Counted from the first letter of the stretch, positions 43,870-53,568 are shown. The stretch: DNA of 64,000 nucleotides from Paenibacillus sp. TCA20 (GCF_000732325.1 NZ_BBIW01000002.1:434007-498006); one strand, 5' to 3'. Notes: generated by a model from the sequence alone, not told the origin. Program-made: numbers and translations.

Positions 43870-45969
43870 CTACATATATACTGCTGGTGTGTTTTGTTTA
43901 TACAATCGGAGCATCCTGCAGTGCTTGTTGGGTTGTCGTTTTTTGGGCTTGACGGCTTTTTTCTTATCCAGTGCAATCTCATTTTTGAGTTCCACAGGCT
44001 TAGCGTCCGATTTTACTCTGCCACGGGTTGTCTTCTTCAAAATAACAACACTGAGAGGCGGAAGCGTGAGAACCAGACTGTTCGGCTGTCCATGCCAGGA
44101 AGTTTTCTCCGTGCGGATCTCATTATTAACATGCTGCCCTTCTCCGCCAAATTCCGTGTCGTCACTATTGAAAATTTCAGTATATGAACCAGGTCTTGCG
44201 ATTCCTATGCGATAATTCTGTCTAGCCACAGGCTGAAGATTAATGACGACAATCAGTGTATCTCCTGGCTTCTTGCCTTTTCGGAGATAGGAAATAACAC
44301 TTTGTGAGTGATCATCTGCTGATATCCATTCATAGCCTTCACCCGAGTGATCCAGTTCCCATAGTCCTTTTTCCCGGATATACAGTTCATTCAGCGCCTT
44401 AGAGTAGGCATGAAGCTTACGATGACTCTCATAATCCAGCAAGAACCAATCTAGGGGCTCTTCATCCTTCCATTCGATAAACTGACCGAATTCCCCTCCC
44501 ATAAAGAGCAGCTTTTTGCCAGGAAAGGTCATGAAATAACCGAGAAGCGCACGAAGTCCTGCAAATTTCTGCTCATAGTTGCCTGGCATCTTGTCCAGCA
44601 GCGACTTCTTCCCGTGCACCACCTCATCATGTGAAAGTGGAAGCAAGTGGTTATCCGCCTGCGCATAAACAACAGGAAAGGTAAGCAGATTGTGCTTATA
44701 AGGCCGATAACGGAAATCTGTTTTGAAATACTCCAAGGTATCGTTCATCCAGCCCATGTTCCATTTGTAATTGAAGCCAAGTCCGTCAGCAAATACAGGG
44801 CTTGTCACACCAGGCCATGCGCTTGATTCTTCCGCCATCATGAGTGCATTAGGATAATAATGATAGATCGTCGTGTTTAACTGTTTTATAAAATCGATGG
44901 CTTCCAAATTTTCGACGCCGCCAAATTCATTTAAAGTATATTGGCCTTCGTTTTTCTCAAAATCCAGCCTGAGCATACTCGTGACCGCATCAATCCGAAG
45001 TCCATCAATATGATATTTTTCCATCCAGTAAATGGCGTTAGAGATCAGAAACGATCTCACCTCCGGCTTTGAATAATCAAAGCTCAGTGTACCCCAGCCT
45101 GGCTTATCGGATTTGAGTGGATCCGCATACTCATAGAGCGGTGTACCGTCAAACATACGAAGTCCGTGTGCATCTCTCGCAAAATGAGCAGGTACCCAGT
45201 CCAGAATCACGCCTATACCGGCTTGATGAAGCTGGTCAATCAAGAACATCAAATCTTTAGGAGTACCATACCTGCTGGTTGGGGCAAAATAACCTGTATT
45301 CTGATAACCCCAGGACAGATCGTAGGGATGCTCACTGAGCGGCATGAACTCGACATGAGTGTAGGACATTTCAACAAGATAAGGGATGAGCAGCTCCGCC
45401 ATTTCTCGGTATGTATAGAAACTCATATCATCCTTTTGCTTCCATGTTCCAAAATGCATTTCATATATATGGAGCGGTTTATTGTAAGGCTCCTTCTGTT
45501 TGCGGCGCCAAGCCGCATCATGCCATACATATCCTTCGATGTCCGCTGTTACCGATGCCGTTGCCGGTCTTACCTCTGCCTCGAAGGCATATGGATCTGC
45601 ACGGAGCAAGGATTCACCATGGGGAGAAATAATATGATATTTGTAAAAAATTCCTTCTTTAATTTCAGGAAAAAAACGAGTCCAAAGTCCCGAATCGGGT
45701 ATCTTATATAAGAGATCAGACTCGCCAAGGCCGTGATAACCGTTCCGATCGTGAGCAAGGCCCACTTTTATCGCGTTGGGAGCCCATACCGTAAACCGGT
45801 AACCCTTAACCCCATCTTCCACAACGGGGTGTGCCCCCATAAAGTGATGACTGAAATGAGACGTCCCTTCATGAAAATAATAAATATCTTCAGAAGAGAT
45901 GATGGATTGTTCCAACCATTTGTTCTCGGTCAAAAGATCACCTGCTTTTTTAATTAGAATTTCAAACAC
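43870..45969 (-). CDS. glgB: 1,4-alpha-glucan branching enzyme
   Basis: A GH13 transferase that makes alpha-1,6 branches in glycogen. The N-terminal CBM48 domain (about 45-140: GYRFTVWAPNA) precedes the barrel, with DGLRIDAV (nucleophile Asp), MMAEESSAWP (acid/base Glu) and PLSHDEVVHGK (third acid). The core ends at about 650 (LPPLSVVILKK). After it comes a 45-residue Lys/Arg-rich tail not expected in GlgB. The start is uncertain: GTG 45969 is the longest, but TTG 45933, after AGGTGA, gives an N-terminus closer to relatives (ISSEDIYYFHEG). Operon with glgA, divergent from glgC. Confidence 0.94.
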   Translation of the reverse strand: MFEILIKKAGDLLTENKWLEQSIISSEDIYYFHEGTSHFSHHFMGAHPVVEDGVKGYRFTVWAPNAIKVGLAHDRNGYHGLGESDLLYKIPDSGLWTRFFPEIKEGIFYKYHIISPHGESLLRADPYAFEAEVRPATASVTADIEGYVWHDAAWRRKQKEPYNKPLHIYEMHFGTWKQKDDMSFYTYREMAELLIPYLVEMSYTHVEFMPLSEHPYDLSWGYQNTGYFAPTSRYGTPKDLMFLIDQLHQAGIGVILDWVPAHFARDAHGLRMFDGTPLYEYADPLKSDKPGWGTLSFDYSKPEVRSFLISNAIYWMEKYHIDGLRIDAVTSMLRLDFEKNEGQYTLNEFGGVENLEAIDFIKQLNTTIYHYYPNALMMAEESSAWPGVTSPVFADGLGFNYKWNMGWMNDTLEYFKTDFRYRPYKHNLLTFPVVYAQADNHLLPLSHDEVVHGKKSLLDKMPGNYEQKFAGLRALLGYFMTFPGKKLLFMGGEFGQFIEWKDEEPLDWFLLDYESHRKLHAYSKALNELYIREKGLWELDHSGEGYEWISADDHSQSVISYLRKGKKPGDTLIVVINLQPVARQNYRIGIARPGSYTEIFNSDDTEFGGEGQHVNNEIRTEKTSWHGQPNSLVLTLPPLSVVILKKTTRGRVKSDAKPVELKNEIALDKKKAVKPKKRQPNKHCRMLRLYKQNTPAVYM

Positions 45970-46058
45970 ATTATTACCCCATTTTCACCAATTTGAATAG
46001 CAAAAATAGCTCAAAATCAATTTTTTATTTATTTTTCAAGTTTTTCTGAAAAGGTTGT

Positions 46059-46070
46059 TTCACGGGTGAA
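46059..46070. promoter_or_regulatory. Dyad in the glgB-glgC divergent promoter region
   Basis: TTCACGGGTGAA is a perfect 12-base palindrome centred about 60 bases before glgC and 95 bases before glgB. It could be an operator for a factor that controls both directions; no regulator is identified. Confidence 0.3.
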
Positions 46071-46125
46071 GGTCGCCGTTTAATAATATCTCAACGTCAA
46101 CATTAACATTCGGGAGGGAAACGAA

Positions 46126-47349
46126 ATGGCTAAGAAAGACTGCATCGCCATGTTGCTCGCAGGAGGAGAAGGAAAGCGCCTTGCGCCTTTGACATCGAGC
46201 ATTGCTAAACCTGCTGTTCACTTTGGTGGAAATTATCGGATTATCGATTTTCCTCTCAGCAACTGTGTAAATTCAGGAATTGATACAGTGGGAGTATTAA
46301 CACAATATGAGGCTGAATCACTGCATCAACATATTGGTGAAGGTGAGCCTTGGAGACTGAACCAATCTGGCGGGAATGGAATATCACTCCTTCCTTCTTG
46401 GAATATTGGATGTGAAGAAGGATATTGCGGAACTGCTGATGCTATATATAAAAACATTGAATTTATTGATCAACATGATCCGGAAGACGTACTTATTCTG
46501 TCTGGAGATCACATTTATCAAATGGATTATCGTGAGCTGCTTCAATATCACACCGACAAAGGTGCTAAGGCGACGATTGCTGTTATCGAAGTACCTTGGA
46601 ATGAGGCACATCGCTTTGGTGTGATGGGTGCGGATGAAGACATGCGTGTTACCGAGTTCGTTGAAAAACCAGCGAAACCGGAGAGCAACCTGGCTTCAAT
46701 GGGTATTTATGTATTTAAGTGGAGCTACTTAAAGGAGCATTTGCTTCGTGATGCGGCCATTCAGGAATCTGGACATGACTTCGGTAAAGATCTTATTCCA
46801 GCCATGCTTACGAGCGAAGACCCGCTATATGTATACAACTTTAACGGGTATTGGAAAGATGTAGGCACGGTTCAATCGTTATGGGATGCCCATATGGATC
46901 TCTTGAACGGAGTAACCTTGAACAAGGAATCTGAACAAACGTGGCCGATGTTCACTCGCCAATGGCGTACTAAACCAAGTGCTCATAAACCGAGAACAAG
47001 CAGCTTTGATACTTGTATGGTTCATGAATCATGTGCCATTGAAGGTGATGCAGACCGTTCGGTCATCTTCTACGGTGTCGAAATTGGAAAGTCAAGCTCC
47101 ATTAAAGACAGTGTAGTGATGCCGAATGCGAAGATCGGACGTAATGTAACGATCGAGCACGCAATTATTGGCGAAGGTGCCATTGTAAGAGATGGCGCAG
47201 TCATCAAAGGCAAAGTAGACGAGATCGTAGTCATTGGACCTCATGAGACCGTCGTTTCTAAGCCTGCGGTACGTACTCAGCCTAACCGTCTGCTTAAAGA
47301 AGTATATGAAAAAACAGGTCGCCTTCGTGCGGAAGGCTTATCATCATAA
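46126..47349 (+). CDS. glgC: Glucose-1-phosphate adenylyltransferase
   Basis: Makes ADP-glucose from ATP and glucose-1-phosphate, the committed step of glycogen synthesis. The nucleotide loop is [32 protein letters not shown] and [10 protein letters not shown] are family signatures. The C-terminal left-handed beta helix starts near residue 290. At 407 residues it is slightly longer than B. subtilis GlgC. GGGAGGG precedes the ATG. It stands alone, divergent from glgB-glgA; no glgD follows, so the enzyme should be a GlgC homotetramer unless glgD lies elsewhere. Confidence 0.95.
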   Translation: MAKKDCIAMLLAGGEGKRLAPLTSSIAKPAVHFGGNYRIIDFPLSNCVNSGIDTVGVLTQYEAESLHQHIGEGEPWRLNQSGGNGISLLPSWNIGCEEGYCGTADAIYKNIEFIDQHDPEDVLILSGDHIYQMDYRELLQYHTDKGAKATIAVIEVPWNEAHRFGVMGADEDMRVTEFVEKPAKPESNLASMGIYVFKWSYLKEHLLRDAAIQESGHDFGKDLIPAMLTSEDPLYVYNFNGYWKDVGTVQSLWDAHMDLLNGVTLNKESEQTWPMFTRQWRTKPSAHKPRTSSFDTCMVHESCAIEGDADRSVIFYGVEIGKSSSIKDSVVMPNAKIGRNVTIEHAIIGEGAIVRDGAVIKGKVDEIVVIGPHETVVSKPAVRTQPNRLLKEVYEKTGRLRAEGLSS

Positions 47350-47363
47350 TAACATTTTCGAAC

Positions 47364-47399
47364 GAAAAGAGCACCCCTTCTTCTAGGAGTGCTCTTTTC
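47364..47399 (+). terminator. Terminator of glgC
   Basis: GAAAAGAGCAC (47364-47374) pairs with GTGCTCTTTTC (47389-47399); the stem continues with CCT/AGG across one bulge. Flanks allow action for the convergent GNAT gene as well. Confidence 0.9.
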
Positions 47400-47431
47400 A
47401 CTTGCAAAATAATAGGGTGCCAGCTTACACC

Positions 47432-47959
47432 TTAACGTTCGTACAAATTTACAACCCGGACTCCCATGTCCGTAACGCCTTGATGCTTGAATCCAAGCCC
47501 TTGGTAAAATGCATTAAGCTTAGGACTATGCGTAATACAATCCAGCCTTAAGGCCCTCTTACCTTTAGAGGTGACAATCTCTTCTGCCGCATCAAGCAGC
47601 CACTCACTGATTCCACGTTTGCGGTACGCTTGACGAACCGTTAGTCGATGCAGATAGCCGTATTGATCATCATTAAGAGGACCCCAATACGATGGATCAC
47701 TGCCTTGCAGCGTGAACATACCGACAGGTACTTTGTTCAGATAAGCGACATATACTTCACGGTCATCAAAATAGGAGCGGACAGATTCCGAGGTAAACAT
47801 GTCCGGTGTCCAATGCTTCAATTCGCTTGCAACCATCCATTCCGCTGCTTCCTTCAACAGAAAAACAATATCATTCGTTTCTTCAGGGGTGGCTTTGACT
47901 AGTACAAGCATGCCCTCTTGTTCTTCTCTTTGCTTAATGAGCTCTAGATTGTCTAACAC
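47432..47959 (-). CDS. GNAT-family N-acetyltransferase
   Basis: A 175-residue acetyltransferase. LTVRQAYRKRGISEWLLDAAEE is the acetyl-CoA binding motif A and KLNAFYQGLGFKHQG motif B. The GTG at 47959 is chosen because GGAGG lies eight to nine bases upstream; the longer frame to 48019 overlaps the kinase gene and lacks a site. It starts 23 bases after the histidine kinase stop, so it may be the last gene of that operon. Acceptor unknown. Confidence 0.86.
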   Translation of the reverse strand: MLDNLELIKQREEQEGMLVLVKATPEETNDIVFLLKEAAEWMVASELKHWTPDMFTSESVRSYFDDREVYVAYLNKVPVGMFTLQGSDPSYWGPLNDDQYGYLHRLTVRQAYRKRGISEWLLDAAEEIVTSKGKRALRLDCITHSPKLNAFYQGLGFKHQGVTDMGVRVVNLYER

Positions 47960-47981
47960 GATCTCTCTCCTCCAATACCCA

Positions 47982-49415
47982 TTATGCTTCAATGGTTCCT
48001 TGCTGATCCTGCTCCTCATGAGGCTCTTCCTTCAAGGCAGGCAAGCGAACCGTAACTGTCGTGCCATTGCCGAGTTCACTCTGCATGCTCATGATGCCCC
48101 CATGAAGCTCAATGAGCTGCTGGCTGATAGCAAGTCCAAGGCCCGTACCACCATGCTGGTGATCCACTTGATAGAAGCGGTCTTTTACTTTTGCCAAATG
48201 CTCTTCACTGATCCCGATCCCCGTATCCTGAACCGACACGATGATGAATTCATCTTCGCGCTGAAGTGTAATGTAGATCCACGAATTCATGTGAGAGAAC
48301 TTGATTGCATTGTCAATGACATTAAGAAATACCTGCTTCAAACGATTGCCATCGCCCAAAATAAGATATTCCTCTTCCTCAGCGTCCAGCTTAAGCTGGA
48401 TTTGCTTCTGCTCTGCCTTTGCCCATACATTCAGCATCACTTCCTGCATGACTTCACGTACACTAACTGACCCTTTAACCATTTTCATTTCGTTTTGCTG
48501 CAGCTTAGAGAAATCTAACAGCTCCTCTACCAGCCCGATTAATCGATTCGTTTCGTTCGATATAATCTTTAGACCCATCCGCGTCTCATCTGGATCATAA
48601 CCTCCGGATTCAAGCGTTTCATTCCAGCCTTTAATGCTGGTAAGCGGGGTCCTCAGCTCATGAGAGATCGACGAAATAAAATCATCCTTGACCTGGTTGC
48701 TGCGCACAATTTCCTGAGCCATATAATTCAGCGTTGAGGCCAGCTCTCCAATCTCATACTTGTAATCCCCTTCGATCCGGACATCGAACCGGCCCTTCGC
48801 CATTTCAGCGGAGACTCCAGTAATGATGTTGATGGGCCTTACAATAGAATTAGCGAGCCCAATACTTATCGTGAAGACAAGAACGAGGACACCAACGACA
48901 ATCAGACTGGACCAAATAAGGATATCGATCAGTGCTTCATTGACACGCTCCATGCTTGTTACGTAACGGGCGATGTACACATTGTCATTACCATAATCAA
49001 TCTTCGTCGACACCGCCATTACGGACTCCCCTGTTACCGAGTCTTTCCCGATCCAGCGTCCTGTGCTGCCCTTCAGCGCCTGAGGTATATCACTCGTCTG
49101 AATAGTTCGGTCGGACTCAAAGCCCGAGGACAAGGCAAGCACATTTCCTTCTGTATCCAATATTTCTAGAGAGGTATTGTCCAGCTTGAGATAGTACATC
49201 AGATTGGATATAAACGAGCTTTCATTGCTGCTGTCTATAAATGAAGAATTATAGTATCGGATTACATTTTTCGAATTGGATTCAATGTAATTATAGATAC
49301 TGTCATAATAATATTTCTGCATCGCAACCAGGAAAATAGATTCGATCAGCAATAGCGCAAGCAGAACGAGAATAAAATATTGCAGAACTATTTGCCTGCG
49401 TATGCCTTTCATCAT
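47982..49415 (-). CDS. Membrane sensor histidine kinase
   Basis: A 477-residue kinase. Two membrane spans (about 12-32 and 164-186) flank an extracellular sensor domain of about 130 residues, then HAMP (187-240), the DHp domain with phosphorylated His252 in SHELRTP, and an ATPase domain with NVIDNAIKFS, DTGIGI and GGTGLGLAI. The start overlaps the response regulator stop by 4 bases, a typical coupled pair. The sensor domain is unrecognised. The upstream lipoprotein and ABC ATPase are possible sensory partners. Confidence 0.93.
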   Translation of the reverse strand: MMKGIRRQIVLQYFILVLLALLLIESIFLVAMQKYYYDSIYNYIESNSKNVIRYYNSSFIDSSNESSFISNLMYYLKLDNTSLEILDTEGNVLALSSGFESDRTIQTSDIPQALKGSTGRWIGKDSVTGESVMAVSTKIDYGNDNVYIARYVTSMERVNEALIDILIWSSLIVVGVLVLVFTISIGLANSIVRPINIITGVSAEMAKGRFDVRIEGDYKYEIGELASTLNYMAQEIVRSNQVKDDFISSISHELRTPLTSIKGWNETLESGGYDPDETRMGLKIISNETNRLIGLVEELLDFSKLQQNEMKMVKGSVSVREVMQEVMLNVWAKAEQKQIQLKLDAEEEEYLILGDGNRLKQVFLNVIDNAIKFSHMNSWIYITLQREDEFIIVSVQDTGIGISEEHLAKVKDRFYQVDHQHGGTGLGLAISQQLIELHGGIMSMQSELGNGTTVTVRLPALKEEPHEEQDQQGTIEA

Positions 49416-50110
49416 TGAGCTCTACCCTTCCACTTGTAGCCATGCCCCCAAACCGTTTGCAAGTATTCCGGCTCTGAAGGGTTGTCTTCAATTTTTTGAC
49501 GCAGACGACGAATGTTCACGTCCACGATTTTGGGATCTCCCATATATTCTTTGCCCCAGACATGATCAAGAAGCACATCACGGCTCAGCGGTGTATTTTC
49601 TTTCTCCAGGAAGAATTGCACCAGTGAAAATTCGGTCGGTGTAAGTTCAATCGCTTGACCGTTTCTTTTGAACAGCTTGGAAATAAGATCTAAGGAGAAC
49701 GGTCCTGATTCAAATGTAACCTTGGCAGCTGTTTCACGGTGAACGTTCACTCTCCGGAGCAGCGACTGAATGCGTGCAATAAGCTCAGTAGGGCTAAATG
49801 GCTTGCTGACATGATCATCCGCTCCAACCGATAACGCATAGACTTTATCTTGCTCCTGCACCTTAGCTGTCAAGAAGATAATCCCGATGCGCTCGTTTGT
49901 TTCCCGAATTCGGCGGCAGACTTCAAACCCATCTATTCCAGGAACCATGACGTCAAGAAGAGCAATATCGATATCATTTACAGAGTTGATAATTCTCATT
50001 GCCTCCATACCGTCTCCTGCTTCAAGCACTTCAAAGCCATTACGCTTCAAGTTCAACACGATAAAACTGCGGATCGATTCCTCGTCTTCCATAATCAATA
50101 CTTTACTCAT
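49412..50110 (-). CDS. OmpR-family response regulator
   Basis: A 232-residue DNA-binding regulator. The receiver domain has acidic pocket EDE at 8-10, phospho-acceptor Asp53 in LLDVMVPG, and Lys in the VSKPFSP loop. The winged helix starts near 130 (LFKRNGQAIELTPTEFSLV) and ends with WGHGYKWKG. Its ATG directly abuts the lipoprotein stop (TAA-ATG), and its 3' end overlaps the kinase gene by 4 bases. Target genes unknown; autoregulation of this operon is likely but not shown. Confidence 0.94.
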   Translation of the reverse strand: MSKVLIMEDEESIRSFIVLNLKRNGFEVLEAGDGMEAMRIINSVNDIDIALLDVMVPGIDGFEVCRRIRETNERIGIIFLTAKVQEQDKVYALSVGADDHVSKPFSPTELIARIQSLLRRVNVHRETAAKVTFESGPFSLDLISKLFKRNGQAIELTPTEFSLVQFFLEKENTPLSRDVLLDHVWGKEYMGDPKIVDVNIRRLRQKIEDNPSEPEYLQTVWGHGYKWKGRAQ

Positions 50111-51442
50111 TTAATCACTCATTCCTTCCTGTTCCATCTCTTGCGGGATATTATCCGGTTCCGTTACACCTGCCTGTTTTGGTAAACGATATCCGATGAC
50201 CTGATTGCTCGACCGGACAATCTGTTTCCATTCATCTTTTACTTTCTCCCACTCATCAAGTGAGAAGAATTTGATCTCTGCTACAGTCTCATCCGTATCG
50301 ATCAGCTTGAAGCGAAGATATTTATCCTTGACCGATTTCGTATCCAGTGTAACATTTCCGTGCTGCTCCGGCTTAAGGTTGAAATAAAACCGATCCTGAT
50401 CATCACGGTACTGCTGCATAACAAAGGTCATGTCATCCTTCCCGTTCCACTGATAGAAGGAATAGAAGTAGAGCTTCTCGCTGTCGACAAACATCTCCCA
50501 GCCTGGCGGAATTTCGAGCAGTCCAAATTCAACAATTCCATCGTTGTTAATATCTTCACTCACGATTTTTCGCGGCTTGAAGGTGATATCTATTCCTTTA
50601 TAAGCCTCAACAAGCTGGTTGTTCTCCATATACACAACATCTGTGTAGGAATTGGATGCATCTAGACCGATATCAAGTAAAATACCTGTATGATTCGGTG
50701 AGATTTTACCCGCCGATACGTTGTAGAAGTCCCTCATGCGAGTTTCGATTGTCAGCTTGTCAATCGGTTCGAACACTTCATCTATATATTGATAGACCGT
50801 TACGGTTCCTTGACCGCTTGTCGGCAATATATTCATGATCGTCAGATCATTAATGCCGTCCCCATTCATATCCATTGGATTGCGGGACTCATCTACAATG
50901 ACATACTTGGAATAAGGCATTTCCAGTATCTTTTGAAGGGTGCTGCCATTATAACTATAGGATGCAAGCCAGTTCTGGGCATTCTGTTCCACACTGTTCG
51001 AGAAGCCGGCGATAATTTCCAGATCGTCATCTCCTGTGATGTCTTGCAGCCGGAATGAATTGAGGACCGATCCAAGACCATCAAAGGTTAATTTCTTAAC
51101 CCAGGTCACCCCTCGCTTCTCAAGCACCATCCCATGGATTTTCACTTCTTCATCCGGTGTGTCATAGAAGACGACGGCCTCCATCACTCCGTCATTATTC
51201 AAGTCTTTCTGAATAATCTTGTTAGACATCTCTCTTGGCTGTGTAATCGTAGAGCCTTCAGGTAATTCCCCCTGAATAACGCTGAGCAGATTCTCCCGCT
51301 CCGATGTCAGCTGCGGCGTTTTCATAAGCGACTTGGGATCGTTGAAAGAATCAAGTCCGTTCGCGCAGGCAGTAAGCAGCATAAGTACGGCAAACAGCAG
51401 CACTGCATGAAATATCCTTTTTATATGTTGTGCATTTAACAC
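50111..51442 (-). CDS. Lipoprotein with calcium-type D-x-N/D-x-D-G repeats
   Basis: A 443-residue lipoprotein; the lipobox LLTACA sets Cys near residue 26. At least four repeats of the EF-hand/FG-GAP type occur: DLNNDGVMEAV, DITGDDDLEII, DMNGDGINDLT and DINNDGIVEFG. This pattern suggests a calcium-bound beta-propeller outside the cell. Its stop abuts the response regulator start, and the ABC ATPase gene ends 20 bases before it, so it is central in a signalling operon. It may be a sensor accessory protein; no homologue is named. Confidence 0.85.
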   Translation of the reverse strand: MLNAQHIKRIFHAVLLFAVLMLLTACANGLDSFNDPKSLMKTPQLTSERENLLSVIQGELPEGSTITQPREMSNKIIQKDLNNDGVMEAVVFYDTPDEEVKIHGMVLEKRGVTWVKKLTFDGLGSVLNSFRLQDITGDDDLEIIAGFSNSVEQNAQNWLASYSYNGSTLQKILEMPYSKYVIVDESRNPMDMNGDGINDLTIMNILPTSGQGTVTVYQYIDEVFEPIDKLTIETRMRDFYNVSAGKISPNHTGILLDIGLDASNSYTDVVYMENNQLVEAYKGIDITFKPRKIVSEDINNDGIVEFGLLEIPPGWEMFVDSEKLYFYSFYQWNGKDDMTFVMQQYRDDQDRFYFNLKPEQHGNVTLDTKSVKDKYLRFKLIDTDETVAEIKFFSLDEWEKVKDEWKQIVRSSNQVIGYRLPKQAGVTEPDNIPQEMEQEGMSD

Positions 51443-51462
51443 CTGATCACTCTTTTCACTCG

Positions 51463-52188
51463 TTAAATCTTGTTTTTTTCGTGCATGGTCAGACGCCGGC
51501 CCCGGATATCAAAGGCAATTTTTCCTTCAGATAGCCCCCATATCCTTGCCGCATGACGTTCCGCTAGCTCGATAGGAAGTACGGCAATCACAGTAACATT
51601 CTCTTCCGAGCACAGCTTCTTAAAGTTCTCAAGCACACTGTCTGCTGACTTCGGATCGAGTCCAATAACAGGCTCATCCGCCAAAATAACCTTGGCGCCA
51701 TGAGTCAGTGCTCTTGCGATCGCCACACGCTGCCGCTCTCCGCCGCTAAGCTGTCCAGCCTTCATATGGGCTTTATCTAGCAAGCCCACACTCTCAATAA
51801 TGTCCATGGCTCCCATATAATCATCCGAACGTACCATCCCGGTCACCATTCTCCACCAAGGCGTTTGCCCTGAACGACCAATAAGTACATTCTTGAGCAC
51901 CGTCTTATTCGTGAACAGCTCTGGATTCTGCTCCAAATAGGCCCATTCGCGCTTAATCTGCTTTTTACCAGCATAACCAGCACCGAAGATATCCGTACCA
52001 TGTACCGTAAATTTTCCTTTATCCCATTGCTCCTTCAGGGCCAAACAACGAAGAAGCGTGCTCTTACCGCTGCCGCTGCCGCCCACAATCCCGATAAATT
52101 CCCCTTGCTGCATGTCAAAGCTTATCTCACGAAGCACCGGAAGCTTGTCCGCACCTACGCTTTTTGCTAGATTCTCTACTCTGATCAT
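51463..52188 (-). CDS. Orphan PhnC-like ABC ATP-binding protein lacking the H-loop histidine
   Basis: A 241-residue ABC ATPase. Walker A GGSGSGKST, Q-loop Gln in YLEQNPELF, signature LSGGERQRVAIARAL, Walker B VILADEP and D-loop GLDPKSA are all intact. The insert LIGRSGQTPWWRMVTGM resembles PhnC proteins. The switch histidine is missing: where PhnC has a His before the last helix, this protein has VIAVLPIELAERHA, with Pro and one residue fewer. No permease gene is adjacent. It heads an operon with a lipoprotein and a two-component system, so it may serve regulation rather than transport. Confidence 0.88.
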   Translation of the reverse strand: MIRVENLAKSVGADKLPVLREISFDMQQGEFIGIVGGSGSGKSTLLRCLALKEQWDKGKFTVHGTDIFGAGYAGKKQIKREWAYLEQNPELFTNKTVLKNVLIGRSGQTPWWRMVTGMVRSDDYMGAMDIIESVGLLDKAHMKAGQLSGGERQRVAIARALTHGAKVILADEPVIGLDPKSADSVLENFKKLCSEENVTVIAVLPIELAERHAARIWGLSEGKIAFDIRGRRLTMHEKNKI

Positions 52189-52275
52189 TTACGCTTTAAC
52201 TCCTCTTATCCGTAGATTGTATATTCTTAGTTTATTGGAAAAAGAGTCGATTTACCATATGAGAACAAACATTCC

Positions 52276-53457
52276 TCAGATTAGATTTGTTTTTGATCCC
52301 TGTTTCGATCGAAAAAAGAAGCCTGCTATTCCAAATACCAGGTAACAGCCGCCAAGAAGCCAGAACATGGCACCCGGAGCACCGAGCCCCAGCATGATAC
52401 CTCCTAGATTCGGCCCTAAGATGCTTCCTATATTAAATTGAAAAGAAGCGACAACATTTGCAGATGGAAGCAGCTGCTTCGGAAGAATATCAGCAGCATA
52501 TGCGAGCCCCAGTGAGAAGAAGGAGCCCACAAGCCCACCGGCAAGTGTAAGTAGAATCAAGGTATACCAAAAATGAGTACCGACCATTGGAATCATTAGA
52601 AAGAATAAACCTCCTAATATTCCGCTGATCATCAGTATCTTTTTACGCCCGTATTTGTCACTAAGTGCACCTAACGGGAGCTGCAGCAGCAGTCCGCCAA
52701 TCCCTACAAAGGGCAGGAGCGTTGAAATGTCATTCTCAGAGAATCCGATTCGAAGCCCATATATTGGGAAGTTACTGTTCATTCCCGACTCCATATAACC
52801 GTACAGGAAGGCTGGCAGGAGTGCATACCACGCAAGCATGAAGCCTATTCTGTACCGCCCCTTGACCTGCTGCGTCGTACTCATTTTCTCCGGGCGTGTA
52901 TCCGGCAGTCGTAGTGCAAGGAACAGCACAACAAGCATGATTAGAAACAATATGACGAACGGCAGCATTTGATTGTAATCCAGCAATTTAATACCTAGTG
53001 GTCCAAGACTAAATCCGATACCGTATGACATTCCGTAAATCGATATATTTCTTCCTCTTGAGCCCGGAGGCGTCACCAGCAGAACCCACAGCTGTGTTGC
53101 ATAGTGTAATGCGCTGTCTCCAATTCCGACGAGGAACCGAAGCAGAAACCATAACCGCAGATCCGGGAAAACCGGAAATAAAATTAACGGGATCATGACT
53201 ACAATAAGTCCTGCAACAATCAGTTTCTTAAAGCCGACTGCACCCAGAATTCGTTCTGCAACCAAAGTCATTGCAAAAGAACCGACATACATGACTGCGG
53301 CATTCATGCCGTTCACACTTGAGGATACGCCCATCTTCTCAATAAATATGGAAAGAACGGGTAATAATAAACCTTGACTTAAGCCTGCTACAATAATAAT
53401 TGCGATTAAGATCAAAAAATGCCGTGATGATCCTTCTTGGTGTATTCCCTTCTTCAA
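52276..53457 (-). CDS. MFS transporter
   Basis: A major facilitator with 12 predicted spans. The second-half loop motif PLGALSDKYGRKKILMISG is the standard MFS motif A, and LPVLSIFIEKMGVSSSVNGM opens the first half. The TTG at 53457 is favoured (AAGGTAGG upstream; the product begins MKKGIHQ), giving 393 residues; the longer frame to 53499 covers the leader hairpin. Probably an exporter. It diverges from an ArsR-like regulator, which is its most likely controller. Confidence 0.87.
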   Translation of the reverse strand: MKKGIHQEGSSRHFLILIAIIIVAGLSQGLLLPVLSIFIEKMGVSSSVNGMNAAVMYVGSFAMTLVAERILGAVGFKKLIVAGLIVVMIPLILFPVFPDLRLWFLLRFLVGIGDSALHYATQLWVLLVTPPGSRGRNISIYGMSYGIGFSLGPLGIKLLDYNQMLPFVILFLIMLVVLFLALRLPDTRPEKMSTTQQVKGRYRIGFMLAWYALLPAFLYGYMESGMNSNFPIYGLRIGFSENDISTLLPFVGIGGLLLQLPLGALSDKYGRKKILMISGILGGLFFLMIPMVGTHFWYTLILLTLAGGLVGSFFSLGLAYAADILPKQLLPSANVVASFQFNIGSILGPNLGGIMLGLGAPGAMFWLLGGCYLVFGIAGFFFRSKQGSKTNLI

Positions 53458-53492
53458 TGCGAACCTACCTTTCACTTGAACAAAAAGAAAAA

Positions 53493-53508
53493 TCGTCATC
53501 GCTGACGA
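53493..53508 (-). promoter_or_regulatory. Small hairpin with T run in the MFS leader
   Basis: Minus-strand TCGTCA-GCGA-TGACGA is followed by TTTTTCTTTTT, about 35 bases before the TTG start and after the promoter. Short for a terminator, but could attenuate. Confidence 0.4.
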
Positions 53509-53568
53509 CCTGTCACTGTCCTCTATTATAGCCCTCCGGCTGAGGAAACGGGTTACAAAGTATTCAAC

